Below are positions 7,822 to 16,937 of a DNA stretch of 64,000 nucleotides, piece after piece. Made by a program: the position numbers and the translations under genes. This DNA is from Streptomyces griseorubiginosus (GTDB taxonomy: Bacteria; Actinomycetota; Actinomycetes; Streptomycetales; Streptomycetaceae), in the NCBI RefSeq assembly GCF_017614965.1, contig NZ_WVUG01000010.1, forward strand, positions 1-64,000, read 5' to 3'. Each line of letters begins with the position of its first letter. Position 1 is the first letter of the stretch. The notes below the pieces were generated by a model. It was not told the DNA's origin, did no database searches, and worked only from the letters and a program-made list of their open reading frames with translations.

Positions 7822-10161
7822 TCACTCCTCCTGTCGTTCGTGCGCCGCGACCACGAGTTGTCCAAGGGCCAAACCGCCGTCGTTCGGGGGGACTTCGCCG
7901 TGCCGCAGCACCGCGAAGCCGTCCTGGGCGAGAAGCCGCGCGCACTCCTCCTCCAGCAGCGCGTTGGCGAACACCCCACCGCTCAGCGCGACGGTCGCCA
8001 CTCCGGTCGCCCGGCGAGATCGCCGGCAGATCTCCGCCACGGCCCGCGCGACGCCACGGTGGAAACGCGCGGCGAGCACCGGGACCGGTGTGCCGCGACG
8101 CAGGTCGGCGACGATCGCGCCGAGCACGGGCGCCGGGTCGCACAGGCCGGAGGCCAGACCGAAGGCGTACGCCCTGTCGTCGGCGTCCCGGGCCGCGGCG
8201 GCCGCGGCCTCCAGCTCCAGGGCGGCCTGGGCCTCGTATCCCGCGCGGTGACACACACCCAGCAGGGACGACACCGCGTCGAAGAGCCGGCCCATGCTGG
8301 AGGTCGCCACGCAGGCCACTCCGCGCGCCAACTGGCGCTCCAGAACGCTCAGTTCGGCCGACGAGCAGGCGGCGACGCACGGCAGGTCCGGCTCCCACGC
8401 CAGCCCAGCGGCCCACAGCCGGGCCAGGGCCAGCCGGCAGGGGTTGGCCACCCCCGCGTCACCGCCGGGCAGCGGGGCCGGGGCGAGGTGGGCGAAGCGG
8501 CGGTGGCCCCTGTAGTCGGCGAGCAGGAACTCGCCGCCCCAGACGGTGCCGTCGTCGCCGTAGCCCGTGCCGTCGAAGGCCACGCCGATCACGGGTGTGG
8601 TGCCGTCGAGGCCGTGCTCGGCCATCGCCGAGGCGATGTGCGCGTGGTGGTGCTGGACGAACGCGGGCGCGGGGAGCGGCAGTTCGGCGGCGCGGCGGCG
8701 GGCCCAGCGGGAGGAGTGGTAGCCGGGGTGCCGGTCGGCGGCGACGAGCTCGGGGGTGACGCCACTGAGCCGCCGCATGTGTCCCTCGGCCCGCTGGGCG
8801 GCCTCCAGCGTGGTCAGGTCGCCCATGTCGCCGATGTGCGGGCCCAGCCAGGCCTGGTCGCCCTCGCCGACGCAGAGCGCGTTCTTGAGGTCGCCGCCCA
8901 CCGCGAGGGCGGGCCGCACGGCGACCGGCAGGCGCAGCGGGCGGGGCACATACCCGCGGGAGCGCCGCAGCACCTGCTCCGTGCCGTCGGCGCGCACCCG
9001 CAGCAGGGAGTCGTCGCACGGGGAGGCGATGACCCGGTCGTGGGCGAGCCAGGCGTCGGCCAGCCCGGCGAGGCGGGTCAGCGCCTCCTCGTCGTCCGTG
9101 ACGATGGGTTCGCCGGAGCGGTTGCCGCTCGTCATGACCAGCACCCGAGGGCCCGGCGGGTCACCGGGCAGGCCCAGCAGCAGCGTGTGGACGGGCGTGT
9201 AGGGCAGCATCACACCGAGGTGCGGGCTGCCCGGGCAGACGCCGGGCGCGAGGGGGAGGCCCGCGGCCCCCGTCCGTCGGCGCAGCAGGACGATGGGGCG
9301 GCGGGGGCCGGTGAGGGCCGTCCGCTCGGCCGAGGAGACCTCGGCGATCCGCTCCACGGTGTCGAGGTCGGCGCACATGACCGCGAACGGCTTGCCGCCG
9401 CGCTCCTTGCGGGCGCGCAGCGTGTCGACGGCCCGTGCGTCGGTGGCGTCGCAGGCCAGGTGGTAGCCGCCGAGGCCCTTGACGGCGAGGATCCCTCCGG
9501 CCGCCAGCACAGCCCGCGCCGCCGCCAGGGCGTCGCCGTCCCGTGCGGGGCGCGGCCCGCCGCCGGGGGCGGGGACCAGGCGCAGCCGGGGGCCGCAGTC
9601 CGGGCAGGCGACGGGCTGGGCGTGGAAGCGGCGGTCGGCGGGGTCGCCGTACTCCCGGGCGCAGGCGGGGCACATCGGGAAGCCGGTCATCGTGGTGAGC
9701 GCCCTGTCGTAGGGCATGCCCGTGGCGATGGTGAAGCGGGGGCCGCAGTGGGTGCAGGTGACGAACGGGTGGCGGTGGCGGCGGTCGGCCGGATCGGCCA
9801 GTTCCCGCAGACAGTCGGCGCAGGTCGCGGTGTCGGGCGGGAGTTGGGTGCGGCCGGAGGAGTGTTCGGTGGCACGGATGGTGAAGGAGCCGTCGGCGCC
9901 GGTGACGGGCAGCTCTTCGACTCCGACGCCGGTGACGGTGGCCAGCGGCGGGGGCTCGGCGGCCAGCCGGTCGCAGAACCGGGCGACCTCTTCCGGCGGG
10001 CCCTCCACCTCGATGAGGACGCCGCTCGCCGTGTTGCTCACGAAGCCGGAGAGCGCGAGGCCGGTCGCCAGGCGGTGCACGAACGGCCGGAAGCCCACGC
10101 CCTGCACGGTGCCGCGCACGGTGACGCGACGGCGCACCGCCTGTGCGGCGGGCGCGGTCAC
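7822..10161 (-). CDS. hypF: Carbamoyltransferase HypF
   Basis: HypF (779 residues) uses carbamoyl phosphate and ATP to carbamoylate the C-terminal cysteine of HypE. The domains in order are an acylphosphatase-like domain (GTVQGVGFRPFVH, residues about 10-95), two zinc fingers (CADCLRE, THCGPRF, CPACARE, CPDCGPR, about 105-200), a YrdC-like domain (about 205-390, with KGLGGYHLACDA), and a Kae1-like carbamoyltransferase domain (about 400-779, with the metal motif QHHHAHIASAMAEH). The start is GTG 10161, which overlaps the hypB stop as GTGA. The frame stays open upstream, but that part is the antisense-free shadow of hypB. The protein ends 4 bases before hypC. Confidence 0.95.
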   Translation of the reverse strand: MTAPAAQAVRRRVTVRGTVQGVGFRPFVHRLATGLALSGFVSNTASGVLIEVEGPPEEVARFCDRLAAEPPPLATVTGVGVEELPVTGADGSFTIRATEHSSGRTQLPPDTATCADCLRELADPADRRHRHPFVTCTHCGPRFTIATGMPYDRALTTMTGFPMCPACAREYGDPADRRFHAQPVACPDCGPRLRLVPAPGGGPRPARDGDALAAARAVLAAGGILAVKGLGGYHLACDATDARAVDTLRARKERGGKPFAVMCADLDTVERIAEVSSAERTALTGPRRPIVLLRRRTGAAGLPLAPGVCPGSPHLGVMLPYTPVHTLLLGLPGDPPGPRVLVMTSGNRSGEPIVTDDEEALTRLAGLADAWLAHDRVIASPCDDSLLRVRADGTEQVLRRSRGYVPRPLRLPVAVRPALAVGGDLKNALCVGEGDQAWLGPHIGDMGDLTTLEAAQRAEGHMRRLSGVTPELVAADRHPGYHSSRWARRRAAELPLPAPAFVQHHHAHIASAMAEHGLDGTTPVIGVAFDGTGYGDDGTVWGGEFLLADYRGHRRFAHLAPAPLPGGDAGVANPCRLALARLWAAGLAWEPDLPCVAACSSAELSVLERQLARGVACVATSSMGRLFDAVSSLLGVCHRAGYEAQAALELEAAAAAARDADDRAYAFGLASGLCDPAPVLGAIVADLRRGTPVPVLAARFHRGVARAVAEICRRSRRATGVATVALSGGVFANALLEEECARLLAQDGFAVLRHGEVPPNDGGLALGQLVVAAHERQEE

Positions 10162-10901
10162 GAGACGCGGCCGGCCGTGAGGCCGGGGTCCTTCCGTACA
10201 TGCCGGTGGGGGTGCGGGGCGAGGGGCGGACGGTGCACGGGAGCCCCGTCCCGCGCGGCGAGCACCCGGTCCAGTACGGTGCCGACGCCGTCGCCGTCCC
10301 GGGCGCAGGACCGGACGACCTCCACCCCGGGGTTGACCCGCCGCACATGGGCGAGGAAGGCGGCCTCGTCGAAACCGGCGGCCTCGGCCAGGTCGGTCTT
10401 GGTCAGCACGACCAGATGGGCGGAGCCGAAGGCGGTGGGGTACTTCAGCGGCTTGTCCTCGCCCTCCGTCACCGCCATGAGCACGATGCGCAGACTCTCG
10501 CCGAGGTCGTAGGAGGCCGGGCAGACGAGATTGCCGACGTTCTCCACGAACAGCACCGCGGTGTCCGCGGGCAGCCAGTCGCGCACATGGGCACTCAGCT
10601 GCCGGGCCTCCAGATGGCACAGCCCGTCGGTCAGCAGCTGTTTCACCGGTGCCCCCGAGCGGGCCAGCCGCCGGGCGTCGTTCTCGGTCGCCAGGTCGGC
10701 GGTGAGAGCGGCCACCGGGACGCGCCGCTCCACCGCGAGGGCCAGCACCCGTCCCAGCAGCTCCGTCTTTCCGCTGCCCGGGCTGGACAGGAGGTTGACC
10801 ACGCCCACGCCGCGCCGGCTCAGTTCCTCGCGCAGGCTCGCGGCCAGGCCGTCGTTCTTCGCCAGGACGGCCTGGGTGACGTCCTCCATGGACTCGCACA
10901 T
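10158..10901 (-). CDS. hypB: Hydrogenase nickel-incorporation GTPase HypB
   Basis: This 247-residue SIMIBI-class GTPase drives nickel insertion with HypA. The P-loop is SSPGSGKT (39-46). The metal/GTPase site is CHLEA (C95, H96), with ENVGNLVCPA downstream and a TKTD guanine-specificity motif. There is no N-terminal histidine stretch or CxxCGC motif, so it should store little nickel. Instead the C-terminus has a short HPHRH segment. ATG 10901 follows GAGGAG. It lies 51 bases after the protease gene and overlaps hypF by 4 bases. Confidence 0.95.
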   Translation of the reverse strand: MCESMEDVTQAVLAKNDGLAASLREELSRRGVGVVNLLSSPGSGKTELLGRVLALAVERRVPVAALTADLATENDARRLARSGAPVKQLLTDGLCHLEARQLSAHVRDWLPADTAVLFVENVGNLVCPASYDLGESLRIVLMAVTEGEDKPLKYPTAFGSAHLVVLTKTDLAEAAGFDEAAFLAHVRRVNPGVEVVRSCARDGDGVGTVLDRVLAARDGAPVHRPPLAPHPHRHVRKDPGLTAGRVS

Positions 10902-10952
10902 GGGCGGTGCTCCTCGCGGTCGGTGTGGGGGAGGGACCGGGATGTCGGTGCG

Positions 10953-11549
10953 TCACCGATCCTCGGCGCCGCCGGCCACCGGCAGCGGCAGCCCGGCCGC
11001 GGACGGGCCCGTGGATTCGTCCGGGCGGCTCAACGGAGGTGTGGCCAGGGGGTCGGCGAGCAGGACCGGGACCAAGGTGTGCAGGGTCTCGACGGCTCGC
11101 TCGACCGCCTCACGGACCGTCGCGCTGAGGCCCGGCGCGATGTCCTCCTCGCCGCTCGGCCGCAGCTCGGGCTCGCAGGCGAGGACGAGGACGCGCGGCA
11201 GCGGCTCGTCGCCGAGGTGGGCGGCCAGGGCCAGCACCTTGGCCGGATCCATGCCGTGCGCCTCGGGCGGGGCGGCACCCTCGCCGCCGTCCGGGAGGTC
11301 CGGTTCGATCAGCGACAGGGTGCCCGGCCGGTGGCCCCGCACGGCCGCGTCGACGAGGACGGCGATGTCGTAGCCGTCGAGCAGTTCGTACGCGAGATCC
11401 AGGCCGCGGATGCCGAAGTCCCGCACCCGCACCTCGGCGGGGAGCGGCCGCCGGTCCAGGGCGCGGATCACCTCGGGGCCGAAGGCGTCGTCGGCGAGGA
11501 AGATGTTGCCGACGCCCGCCACCAGCAGGCGGGTGCCGGACCCGGTCAC
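10953..11549 (-). CDS. Hydrogenase maturation endopeptidase (HycI/HupD family)
   Basis: This 198-residue member of the family cleaves the large-subunit C-terminal extension after nickel insertion. The conserved opening is VAGVGNIFLADDAFGPEV (GxGN at 12-15, acidic metal ligand D20 or D21). The second ligand is D67 in LVDA and the third is H98 in AHGM. The likely substrate is HhyL, which carries 22 residues after its last conserved histidine. A proline-rich tail of about 35 residues extends past the family core. It starts with GTG overlapping the hypX stop. Confidence 0.9.
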   Translation of the reverse strand: MTGSGTRLLVAGVGNIFLADDAFGPEVIRALDRRPLPAEVRVRDFGIRGLDLAYELLDGYDIAVLVDAAVRGHRPGTLSLIEPDLPDGGEGAAPPEAHGMDPAKVLALAAHLGDEPLPRVLVLACEPELRPSGEEDIAPGLSATVREAVERAVETLHTLVPVLLADPLATPPLSRPDESTGPSAAGLPLPVAGGAEDR

Positions 11550-13264
11550 CGGTCACCCCCGGCGACGGGCTCGCCGACCGGGGCGAGGGGCCGGGCCGAG
11601 CCGACCGGCAGCTTGCGCACGAAGGCCGAGCGCAGGGCGTGGTACGGGGCCCGCGCATCGAAGAAGATGGCGCGCATCCGGGCGAGTTCGGCCCGCCGGT
11701 GGTCGGAGAGCGGTCGTCGTTCCTCGTCCGCCCGGCGTGTCGCGGCCTTCGCGGCGATCTGCCGGGCGAGGTCCGGGGCGTCGGCGAGCGCGGTGGCCAG
11801 CTTCTCGATCTCGGCGGCGAACGCCTGGGCCGGCACCGGCAGCAGACGGTCCACCATCCCGAGCCGTGCGGCGGTGGCCGCGCTCACCGGCAGCGCCTCG
11901 GTGGTCAGCCGCCGCGCGGTCTCGCCTCCGACGCGGCGGGGCAGCGAGTAGGTCCAGTACTCCGAGCCGTACAGGCCCATCCGCCGGTAGTGCGGGTTGA
12001 GGACGGTGCCCGTGCGGCACCACACCTGGTCCGCGGCCAGCGCGAGCATGACGCCGCCCGCCGCCGCGTTGCCGCCGAGCGCCGCCACCACCAGCCGGTC
12101 GGTGGTGCGCAGGACCGCCTCGACCAGGTCGTCCATGGCGTTGAGGTTGGACCAGGACTCACCGGCGGGGTCGGCGGCGGCCTCGATGACGTTCAGGTGG
12201 ATGCCGTTGGAGAAGAAGTCGCGGGATCCGCCCAGCACCAGCACCCGGCTGGGCCGGGTGAGCGCGTGCCGGTAGGCGGCGAGCAGCCTGCGGCAGTGGT
12301 CGGTGCTCATCGCCCCGCCGGGGAAGGAGAAGGTCAGGAAGCCGATGTCGCCGTGCTGCCGGTACCGGATGTCGGTCCAGGTCCTGCGGCCTGCGGGCAA
12401 CTCCAGCGGGGCGGTGACCTCCGGCAGCGACGGGGCGGAGAAGGCGGCGAGCACGGAGGCCGCGGGACGGCGGAACGGCGCCGGGTCGCCGGAGCTCTTG
12501 CGGGGCCGCAGCTCCGGAATCCACACCGCGCCGTCCCGGGTGGCCCGGCAGACCGCCCCGGCGCGCGTGGCGAGCAGTTCCCCGGGGCGTCCGCGCAGTT
12601 CGTCCTCGGGGTGGCCGCCGTGCAGGAACACCTCGTGGCCGAGGAGTTCGTCCAGGACGCCCGGCTGCGAGTCGGCCCCACGGAGCTTGCGCAGCACTGT
12701 CACGGTGCTGTCGTTCTCCCAGTCGATCCCGCGCCGCTCCTGGCGGAAGAAGTCGCGCCAGACAACGCGGACCGAGGGATCGCTCTGCGGCTGCGGCTTG
12801 AACGCCCCCTCGGCGTAGCGCCGTACGGCCAGGTGGACGGCGGCCGCGGCGGCGTCCGAGGCCTCGTTGCGGTACAGGTCGCTCTTGCCGACCGGCTCGG
12901 TCGGGAAGGACGCGGAGGCCCACACGTCGCCCGCGTCCATGCCCGCCTCCGCCTGGAGCACCGTGACCCCCCACTCGGGCGCGCCCTCGGCGACCGCCCA
13001 GTCCAGGGAGGACGGGCCGCGGTCGCCGGGCGGGCCCGGATGCACGATGAGGCAGGTGTGCGCCCGCCAGACGTCCTCCGGCAGCGCCGTCCTCAGCATC
13101 GGCGCGATGATCAGTTCCGGACGCACCTCTCGTACGGCGGTCCGGATCGCCTCGGTGCCGTGCGAGGCGAGAACGACGTCGACCCGGTGCCCTTCGTCCG
13201 ACAGTTCCGCGTACACGCGCTGGGACAGGCTGTTGAACGCGCTGGCGACGAGCAAGATGTCCAT
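11546..13264 (-). CDS. hypX: HypX, CO-ligand biosynthesis from formyl-THF
   Basis: HypX (572 residues) makes the active-site carbon monoxide from 10-formyl-tetrahydrofolate in aerobic organisms. Residues 1 to about 270 form a formyltransferase-like half (MDILLVASAFNSLSQR; HPGPPGDRGPSSLDW around the formyl site). About 290-540 is a crotonase-like half that releases CO from formyl-CoA (SFPGGAMSTDH, GGNAAAGGVMLALAAD, NPHYRRMGLYGSEYWTYSLPRR). ATG 13264 begins at the conserved N-terminus. It is the first gene of the minus-strand hyp operon and overlaps the protease gene. Its presence fits H2 oxidation in air. Confidence 0.93.
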   Translation of the reverse strand: MDILLVASAFNSLSQRVYAELSDEGHRVDVVLASHGTEAIRTAVREVRPELIIAPMLRTALPEDVWRAHTCLIVHPGPPGDRGPSSLDWAVAEGAPEWGVTVLQAEAGMDAGDVWASASFPTEPVGKSDLYRNEASDAAAAAVHLAVRRYAEGAFKPQPQSDPSVRVVWRDFFRQERRGIDWENDSTVTVLRKLRGADSQPGVLDELLGHEVFLHGGHPEDELRGRPGELLATRAGAVCRATRDGAVWIPELRPRKSSGDPAPFRRPAASVLAAFSAPSLPEVTAPLELPAGRRTWTDIRYRQHGDIGFLTFSFPGGAMSTDHCRRLLAAYRHALTRPSRVLVLGGSRDFFSNGIHLNVIEAAADPAGESWSNLNAMDDLVEAVLRTTDRLVVAALGGNAAAGGVMLALAADQVWCRTGTVLNPHYRRMGLYGSEYWTYSLPRRVGGETARRLTTEALPVSAATAARLGMVDRLLPVPAQAFAAEIEKLATALADAPDLARQIAAKAATRRADEERRPLSDHRRAELARMRAIFFDARAPYHALRSAFVRKLPVGSARPLAPVGEPVAGGDR

Positions 13265-13390
13265 GACGCGGCATGATTGTCGGTGTGCCGGAGGGCGAGA
13301 AGGACCCGGGCGGCGTTTCGCCGTCCTCCGCGGGCTTGCTTCCACCATCCGGAGCGCATCCGGGGTTCCCGGACGTCTCGCTGACCTCGT

Positions 13391-14641
13391 TCAGCCCGCC
13401 GTGCCGCACCGATGGACCGCGGCCAGCACCGGAGCCACGCCGTCCTCCTCGCGGATGCGCGCCCCCAGATCGGCGGCGCGCCGCGCGAACGCCGGATCGC
13501 GGGTGGCCCGCATCAGGGCGGTGGCCAGGGTGTCGGCCGTCAGGCGGCGCAGCGGCAGGGCGCGGGGGGCGACGCCCAGGGCGACCAGGCGCGCGGCCCA
13601 GAAGCCCTCGTCGAACTGGATCGGTACCGGCACCGTCGGCACTCCGGCGCGCAGGGCGGCCGCTGTCGTACCCGCGCCCGCGTGGTGGACCACGGCGGCC
13701 ATGCGCGGGAAGAGCACCGCATGGGGGACCTCGTCGATCGTCAGCATGTCCGAGTCGGATGCTTCGAGACCGGCCCAGCCCCGCTGGATCACGCCCCGCA
13801 GCCCGGCCCGGCGCAGGGCGCGCACCACGGCCCCGCTCAGCCGCTCGGGGTCGGGCACGGTAGCGCTGCCCAGGCCGACGTACACCGGCGGTGGCCCCGC
13901 GTGGAGGAAGTCCCGTAGCGCGGAGGGGAGTTCGCTGTCGCCGTCGTACGGCCACCAGTAGCCGGCCACGGTGAGGCCCGCACGCCAGTCGCCCGGCCGC
14001 GGCACCACCAGCTCGCTGAAGCCGTGCAGCACCGGCCGCGCCTGCCGCTCCCGGGCCCGCCGTACCGCGGTGGCGTTCGCAGGGGGCAGTCCCAGCCGTT
14101 GCCGTACGGCCGGCAGTGCCCCGGCGAAGACCTGCTCCACGGCCAGGGTCACCCCGTGCCCGGCGATCCGGTTGCCCACCGCTCCGAGCGAGCGGACTCC
14201 GAGCATGGGCGGTCCGAACTCCCGTGTCGGGGCGAGTGGTTGCAGGGGAACGTCCAGATACGGCAGGGACAGGCCCTCGGCGATGGTGCGGCCGAGCGGA
14301 CCCACGGAACCGGACAGGAGCAGCAGCTCGCTGGACCGGGCGGCCGCCACGAGGTCGTCCGCCATGCGTCCGACCAGCGCCCGCGCCATCGCGACCACTC
14401 GTACCAGCTTGCCCACCCCGGTCGCGCTGCGATGCAGTCCGCGTCCCCGTGCGGACTCCAGCTCGGCCCGCGGGTCGACGGGCAGGGGATGGAAGCGGAC
14501 GCCCGAGCCGGCCACCAGCGGCTCGAACCGGGCGTGGGTGACCAGGGTGACCTCGTGCCCGGCACGGACGAGGCCGTGTCCGAGGCCGGTGTACGGGGCC
14601 ACATCGCCCCGGGATCCCGCCGTCATGATCGCTACGCGCAC
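13391..14641 (-). CDS. GT1/GT28-type glycosyltransferase
   Basis: The 416-residue protein has a GT-B fold. The N-terminal acceptor domain opens MRVAIMTAGSRGDVAPYTGLG, as in bacterial relatives of sterol and macrolide glucosyltransferases. The C-terminal nucleotide-sugar domain has VYVGLGSATVPDPE and the donor motif HHAGAGTTAAALRAGVPTV followed by PIQFDEGFW. GTG 14641 is the likely start; the ATG five codons later is possible. It is transcribed away from the alpha-galactosidase and ends 126 bases from the hypX start. No biosynthetic partner is adjacent, so the acceptor (lipid, sterol-like or xenobiotic) cannot be named. Confidence 0.85.
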   Translation of the reverse strand: MRVAIMTAGSRGDVAPYTGLGHGLVRAGHEVTLVTHARFEPLVAGSGVRFHPLPVDPRAELESARGRGLHRSATGVGKLVRVVAMARALVGRMADDLVAAARSSELLLLSGSVGPLGRTIAEGLSLPYLDVPLQPLAPTREFGPPMLGVRSLGAVGNRIAGHGVTLAVEQVFAGALPAVRQRLGLPPANATAVRRARERQARPVLHGFSELVVPRPGDWRAGLTVAGYWWPYDGDSELPSALRDFLHAGPPPVYVGLGSATVPDPERLSGAVVRALRRAGLRGVIQRGWAGLEASDSDMLTIDEVPHAVLFPRMAAVVHHAGAGTTAAALRAGVPTVPVPIQFDEGFWAARLVALGVAPRALPLRRLTADTLATALMRATRDPAFARRAADLGARIREEDGVAPVLAAVHRCGTAG

Positions 14642-14721
14642 GACGGCCAGTATGACGCCGTGTCAGGTCTCACCGCGACAACGACCCGTGCGGGACGGCC
14701 ACTTCACCCCTGTCACATCCG

Positions 14722-14751
14722 TTGACTTCCCTCTTCCGGTGGCTCTACTTT
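14722..14751 (+). promoter_or_regulatory. Vegetative promoter of the alpha-galactosidase gene
   Basis: TTGACT (14722-14727) and TACTTT (14746-14751) are separated by 18 bases, a good match to the principal sigma factor consensus of Streptomyces. Transcription would begin near 14758, leaving a leader of about 87 bases. Confidence 0.6.
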
Positions 14752-14766
14752 CGGCGCGCGAAACGT

Positions 14767-14798
14767 TCGGTTAACCGATCCTCGTTCGGTATATCGAA
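14767..14798. promoter_or_regulatory. Tandem operator-like dyads downstream of the promoter
   Basis: The perfect 12-base palindrome TCGGTTAACCGA (14767-14778) is followed by the near-perfect TTCGGTATATCGAA (14785-14798). Their centres are 19 bases apart and both arms carry CGTTCGG on the left. The pair lies just after the predicted start of transcription, where a repressor would block elongation. No regulator gene is adjacent. Confidence 0.5.
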
Positions 14799-14844
14799 TA
14801 AGCCTTGTGGTCTGCCTGAGATCCCCTCACACCGGAGGAGCCGC

Positions 14845-16812
14845 ATGTTCCCCCCGCCGCACCCGCTCCGCAGACATGCCCACCCGCGCCTCGGATCCGC
14901 CGCCGTACGGCTCCTCGCCCTGGTCCTCACCGCGACCGCGGCCCTCCTGTTCGCCGGCCCCGGCCCCGCTCGGGCGGCGACGAGCCGTCAGATGGCCGTG
15001 CCCACCGCCCCGATGGGCTGGGCCTCCTGGAACAGCTTCGCCGCGAAGATCGACTACAGCGTCATCAAGCAGCAGGTCGACGCGTTCGTGGCGGCCGGCC
15101 TGCCGGCGGCCGGATACCAGTACATCAACATCGACGAGGGCTGGTGGCAGGGCACCCGCGACAGTGCCGGCAACATCACCGTCGACGAGTCCGAGTGGCC
15201 CGGCGGCATGAGCGCCATCGCCGACTACATCCACAGCAAGGGCCTCAAGGCGGGCATCTACACCGACGCCGGCAAGAACGGCTGCGGCTACTACTACCCG
15301 ACCGGCCGCCCCGCCGCGCCCGACACGGGCAGTGAGGGCCACTACGACCAGGACATGCTGCAGTTCTCCGAATGGGGCTTCGACTTCGTCAAGGTCGACT
15401 GGTGCGGCGGTGACGCGGAAGGGCTCGACGCCGCGTCGACGTACCGGTCGATCAGTGACGCGGTCACCAGGGCGACAGCCACCACCGGCCGTCCGCTCAC
15501 CCTCTCGATCTGCAACTGGGGCAAGCAGAACCCCTGGAACTGGGCACCGGGCCAGGCCCCCATCTGGCGGACCAGCACCGACATCATCTACTACGGCGAC
15601 TCGCCCTCGATGTCGAACCTGCTGTCCAACTTCGACCAGACCCTGCACCCCCTCGCCCAGCACACCGGCTACTACAACGACCCCGACATGCTGATGGTCG
15701 GCATGGACGGCCTCACCGCCGCCCAGAACCGTACCCACATGAATCTCTGGGCCATCTCCGGCGCCCCGCTCCTGGCCGGCAACAACCTCGCCACCATGAG
15801 TTCGGAGACGGCCGGCATCCTCAAGAACCCCGAGGTCATCGCCGTCGACCAGGACCCGCGCGGCCTCCAGGGCGTCAAGGTCGCCGAGGACACCACCGGA
15901 CTGCAGGTCTACGGCAAGGTCCTGTCCGGCACCGGCAACCGCGCCGTCGTCCTGCTCAACCGCACCTCCTCCGCCCAGAACATCACCGTCCGCTGGGCGG
16001 ACCTGGGGCTGACCAACGCCGCCGCGACCGTCCGTGACCTGTGGGCCCGCACCAACCTGGGCTCGTACCGCACGAGTTACACCACCAGCGTCCCGGCGGG
16101 CGGCTCGGTGCTGCTCACCGTCACCGGCGGTACGGAAGCGGTGAGCAGCACCTACACCGGGACCGCGAGCTTCTCCGGCGTGGTAGCGGGAAGCACCGGG
16201 GTCAAGGTCGTGGACGTCGCCTACACCAACAACACCTCCAGTGCCCGCACCGCGACCCTCAAGGTCAACGGCCAGGGCTCGACGACTGTTTCCTTCCCGC
16301 CCACCGGCTCCTCGCAGGGCACCGTCTCGGTGATGGTCGGCCTGTCCAAGGGCTCCTCCAACACCCTGGCCTTCACCGGCGCGCCGGCCCTGGCGGACAT
16401 CACGGTCCGTCCGCTGCCCGGAGCGGGCGGCACCCAGGCCGTCGGCAAGCAGTCCGGCCGCTGCCTCGACGTCTACGACAACACGATCACCAACGGCACC
16501 CCGGCCGAGCTCTGGGACTGCAACGGCGGCCAGAACCAGGCCTGGACGTACACCTCCCGCAAGGAACTCGTCGTGTACGGCGACAAGTGCCTCGACGCCT
16601 ACAACCTCGGCACCACCAACGGCACCAAGGTCGTCATCTGGGACTGCAACGGCCAGAACAACCAGAAGTGGAACGTGAACAGCGACGGCACCATCACCAA
16701 CGTCAACGCCGGGCTGTGCCTGGACGCGTACAACAACGGCACGGCCAACGGGACGCTGCTGGACCTGTGGAGCTGCAACGGCGGCGACAACCAGAAGTGG
16801 ACGTTGAACTAG
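14845..16812 (+). CDS. Secreted GH27 alpha-galactosidase with ricin-type CBM13
   Basis: The 655-residue precursor starts at ATG 14845 after GGAGG (14834-14838). A Sec signal peptide (about 1-44) has a basic start, a long Ala/Leu core and cleavage near PARA-ATS. The GH27 barrel (about 50-350) has MGWASWNSF, INIDEGWW, the nucleophile motif DFVKVDWCGGD and the acid/base Asp in NDPDMLMVG. A C-terminal beta domain (about 355-430) and a CBM35/6-like module (about 435-530) follow. A beta-trefoil (about 535-655) has three QxW repeats (QNQAW, NNQKW, DNQKW). It should release alpha-galactose from plant galactosides or galactomannan outside the cell. Confidence 0.93.
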   Translation: MFPPPHPLRRHAHPRLGSAAVRLLALVLTATAALLFAGPGPARAATSRQMAVPTAPMGWASWNSFAAKIDYSVIKQQVDAFVAAGLPAAGYQYINIDEGWWQGTRDSAGNITVDESEWPGGMSAIADYIHSKGLKAGIYTDAGKNGCGYYYPTGRPAAPDTGSEGHYDQDMLQFSEWGFDFVKVDWCGGDAEGLDAASTYRSISDAVTRATATTGRPLTLSICNWGKQNPWNWAPGQAPIWRTSTDIIYYGDSPSMSNLLSNFDQTLHPLAQHTGYYNDPDMLMVGMDGLTAAQNRTHMNLWAISGAPLLAGNNLATMSSETAGILKNPEVIAVDQDPRGLQGVKVAEDTTGLQVYGKVLSGTGNRAVVLLNRTSSAQNITVRWADLGLTNAAATVRDLWARTNLGSYRTSYTTSVPAGGSVLLTVTGGTEAVSSTYTGTASFSGVVAGSTGVKVVDVAYTNNTSSARTATLKVNGQGSTTVSFPPTGSSQGTVSVMVGLSKGSSNTLAFTGAPALADITVRPLPGAGGTQAVGKQSGRCLDVYDNTITNGTPAELWDCNGGQNQAWTYTSRKELVVYGDKCLDAYNLGTTNGTKVVIWDCNGQNNQKWNVNSDGTITNVNAGLCLDAYNNGTANGTLLDLWSCNGGDNQKWTLN

Positions 16813-16937
16813 CGCCGGCCCAAGTGCCGCATGCCCCGCCCGTGTCCGGGCCCGGCCCGTCGGGCACACTCCTCTGACGCGACGAGAATCACGCAGACGG
16901 GTGTGACGATCCGGCCGGTGCCGGACACGAACGGGAC

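Noticed and set aside
7672-10512. A 946-residue open frame opposite hypF and hypB
   Set aside because: Its protein is Gly/Arg/Gln-rich with no domain. hypF and hypB explain the region.
13359-13373. Short hairpin TCCGGG-GTT-CCCGGA upstream of hypX
   Set aside because: The six-base arms are too short in such GC-rich DNA to call a terminator or operator.
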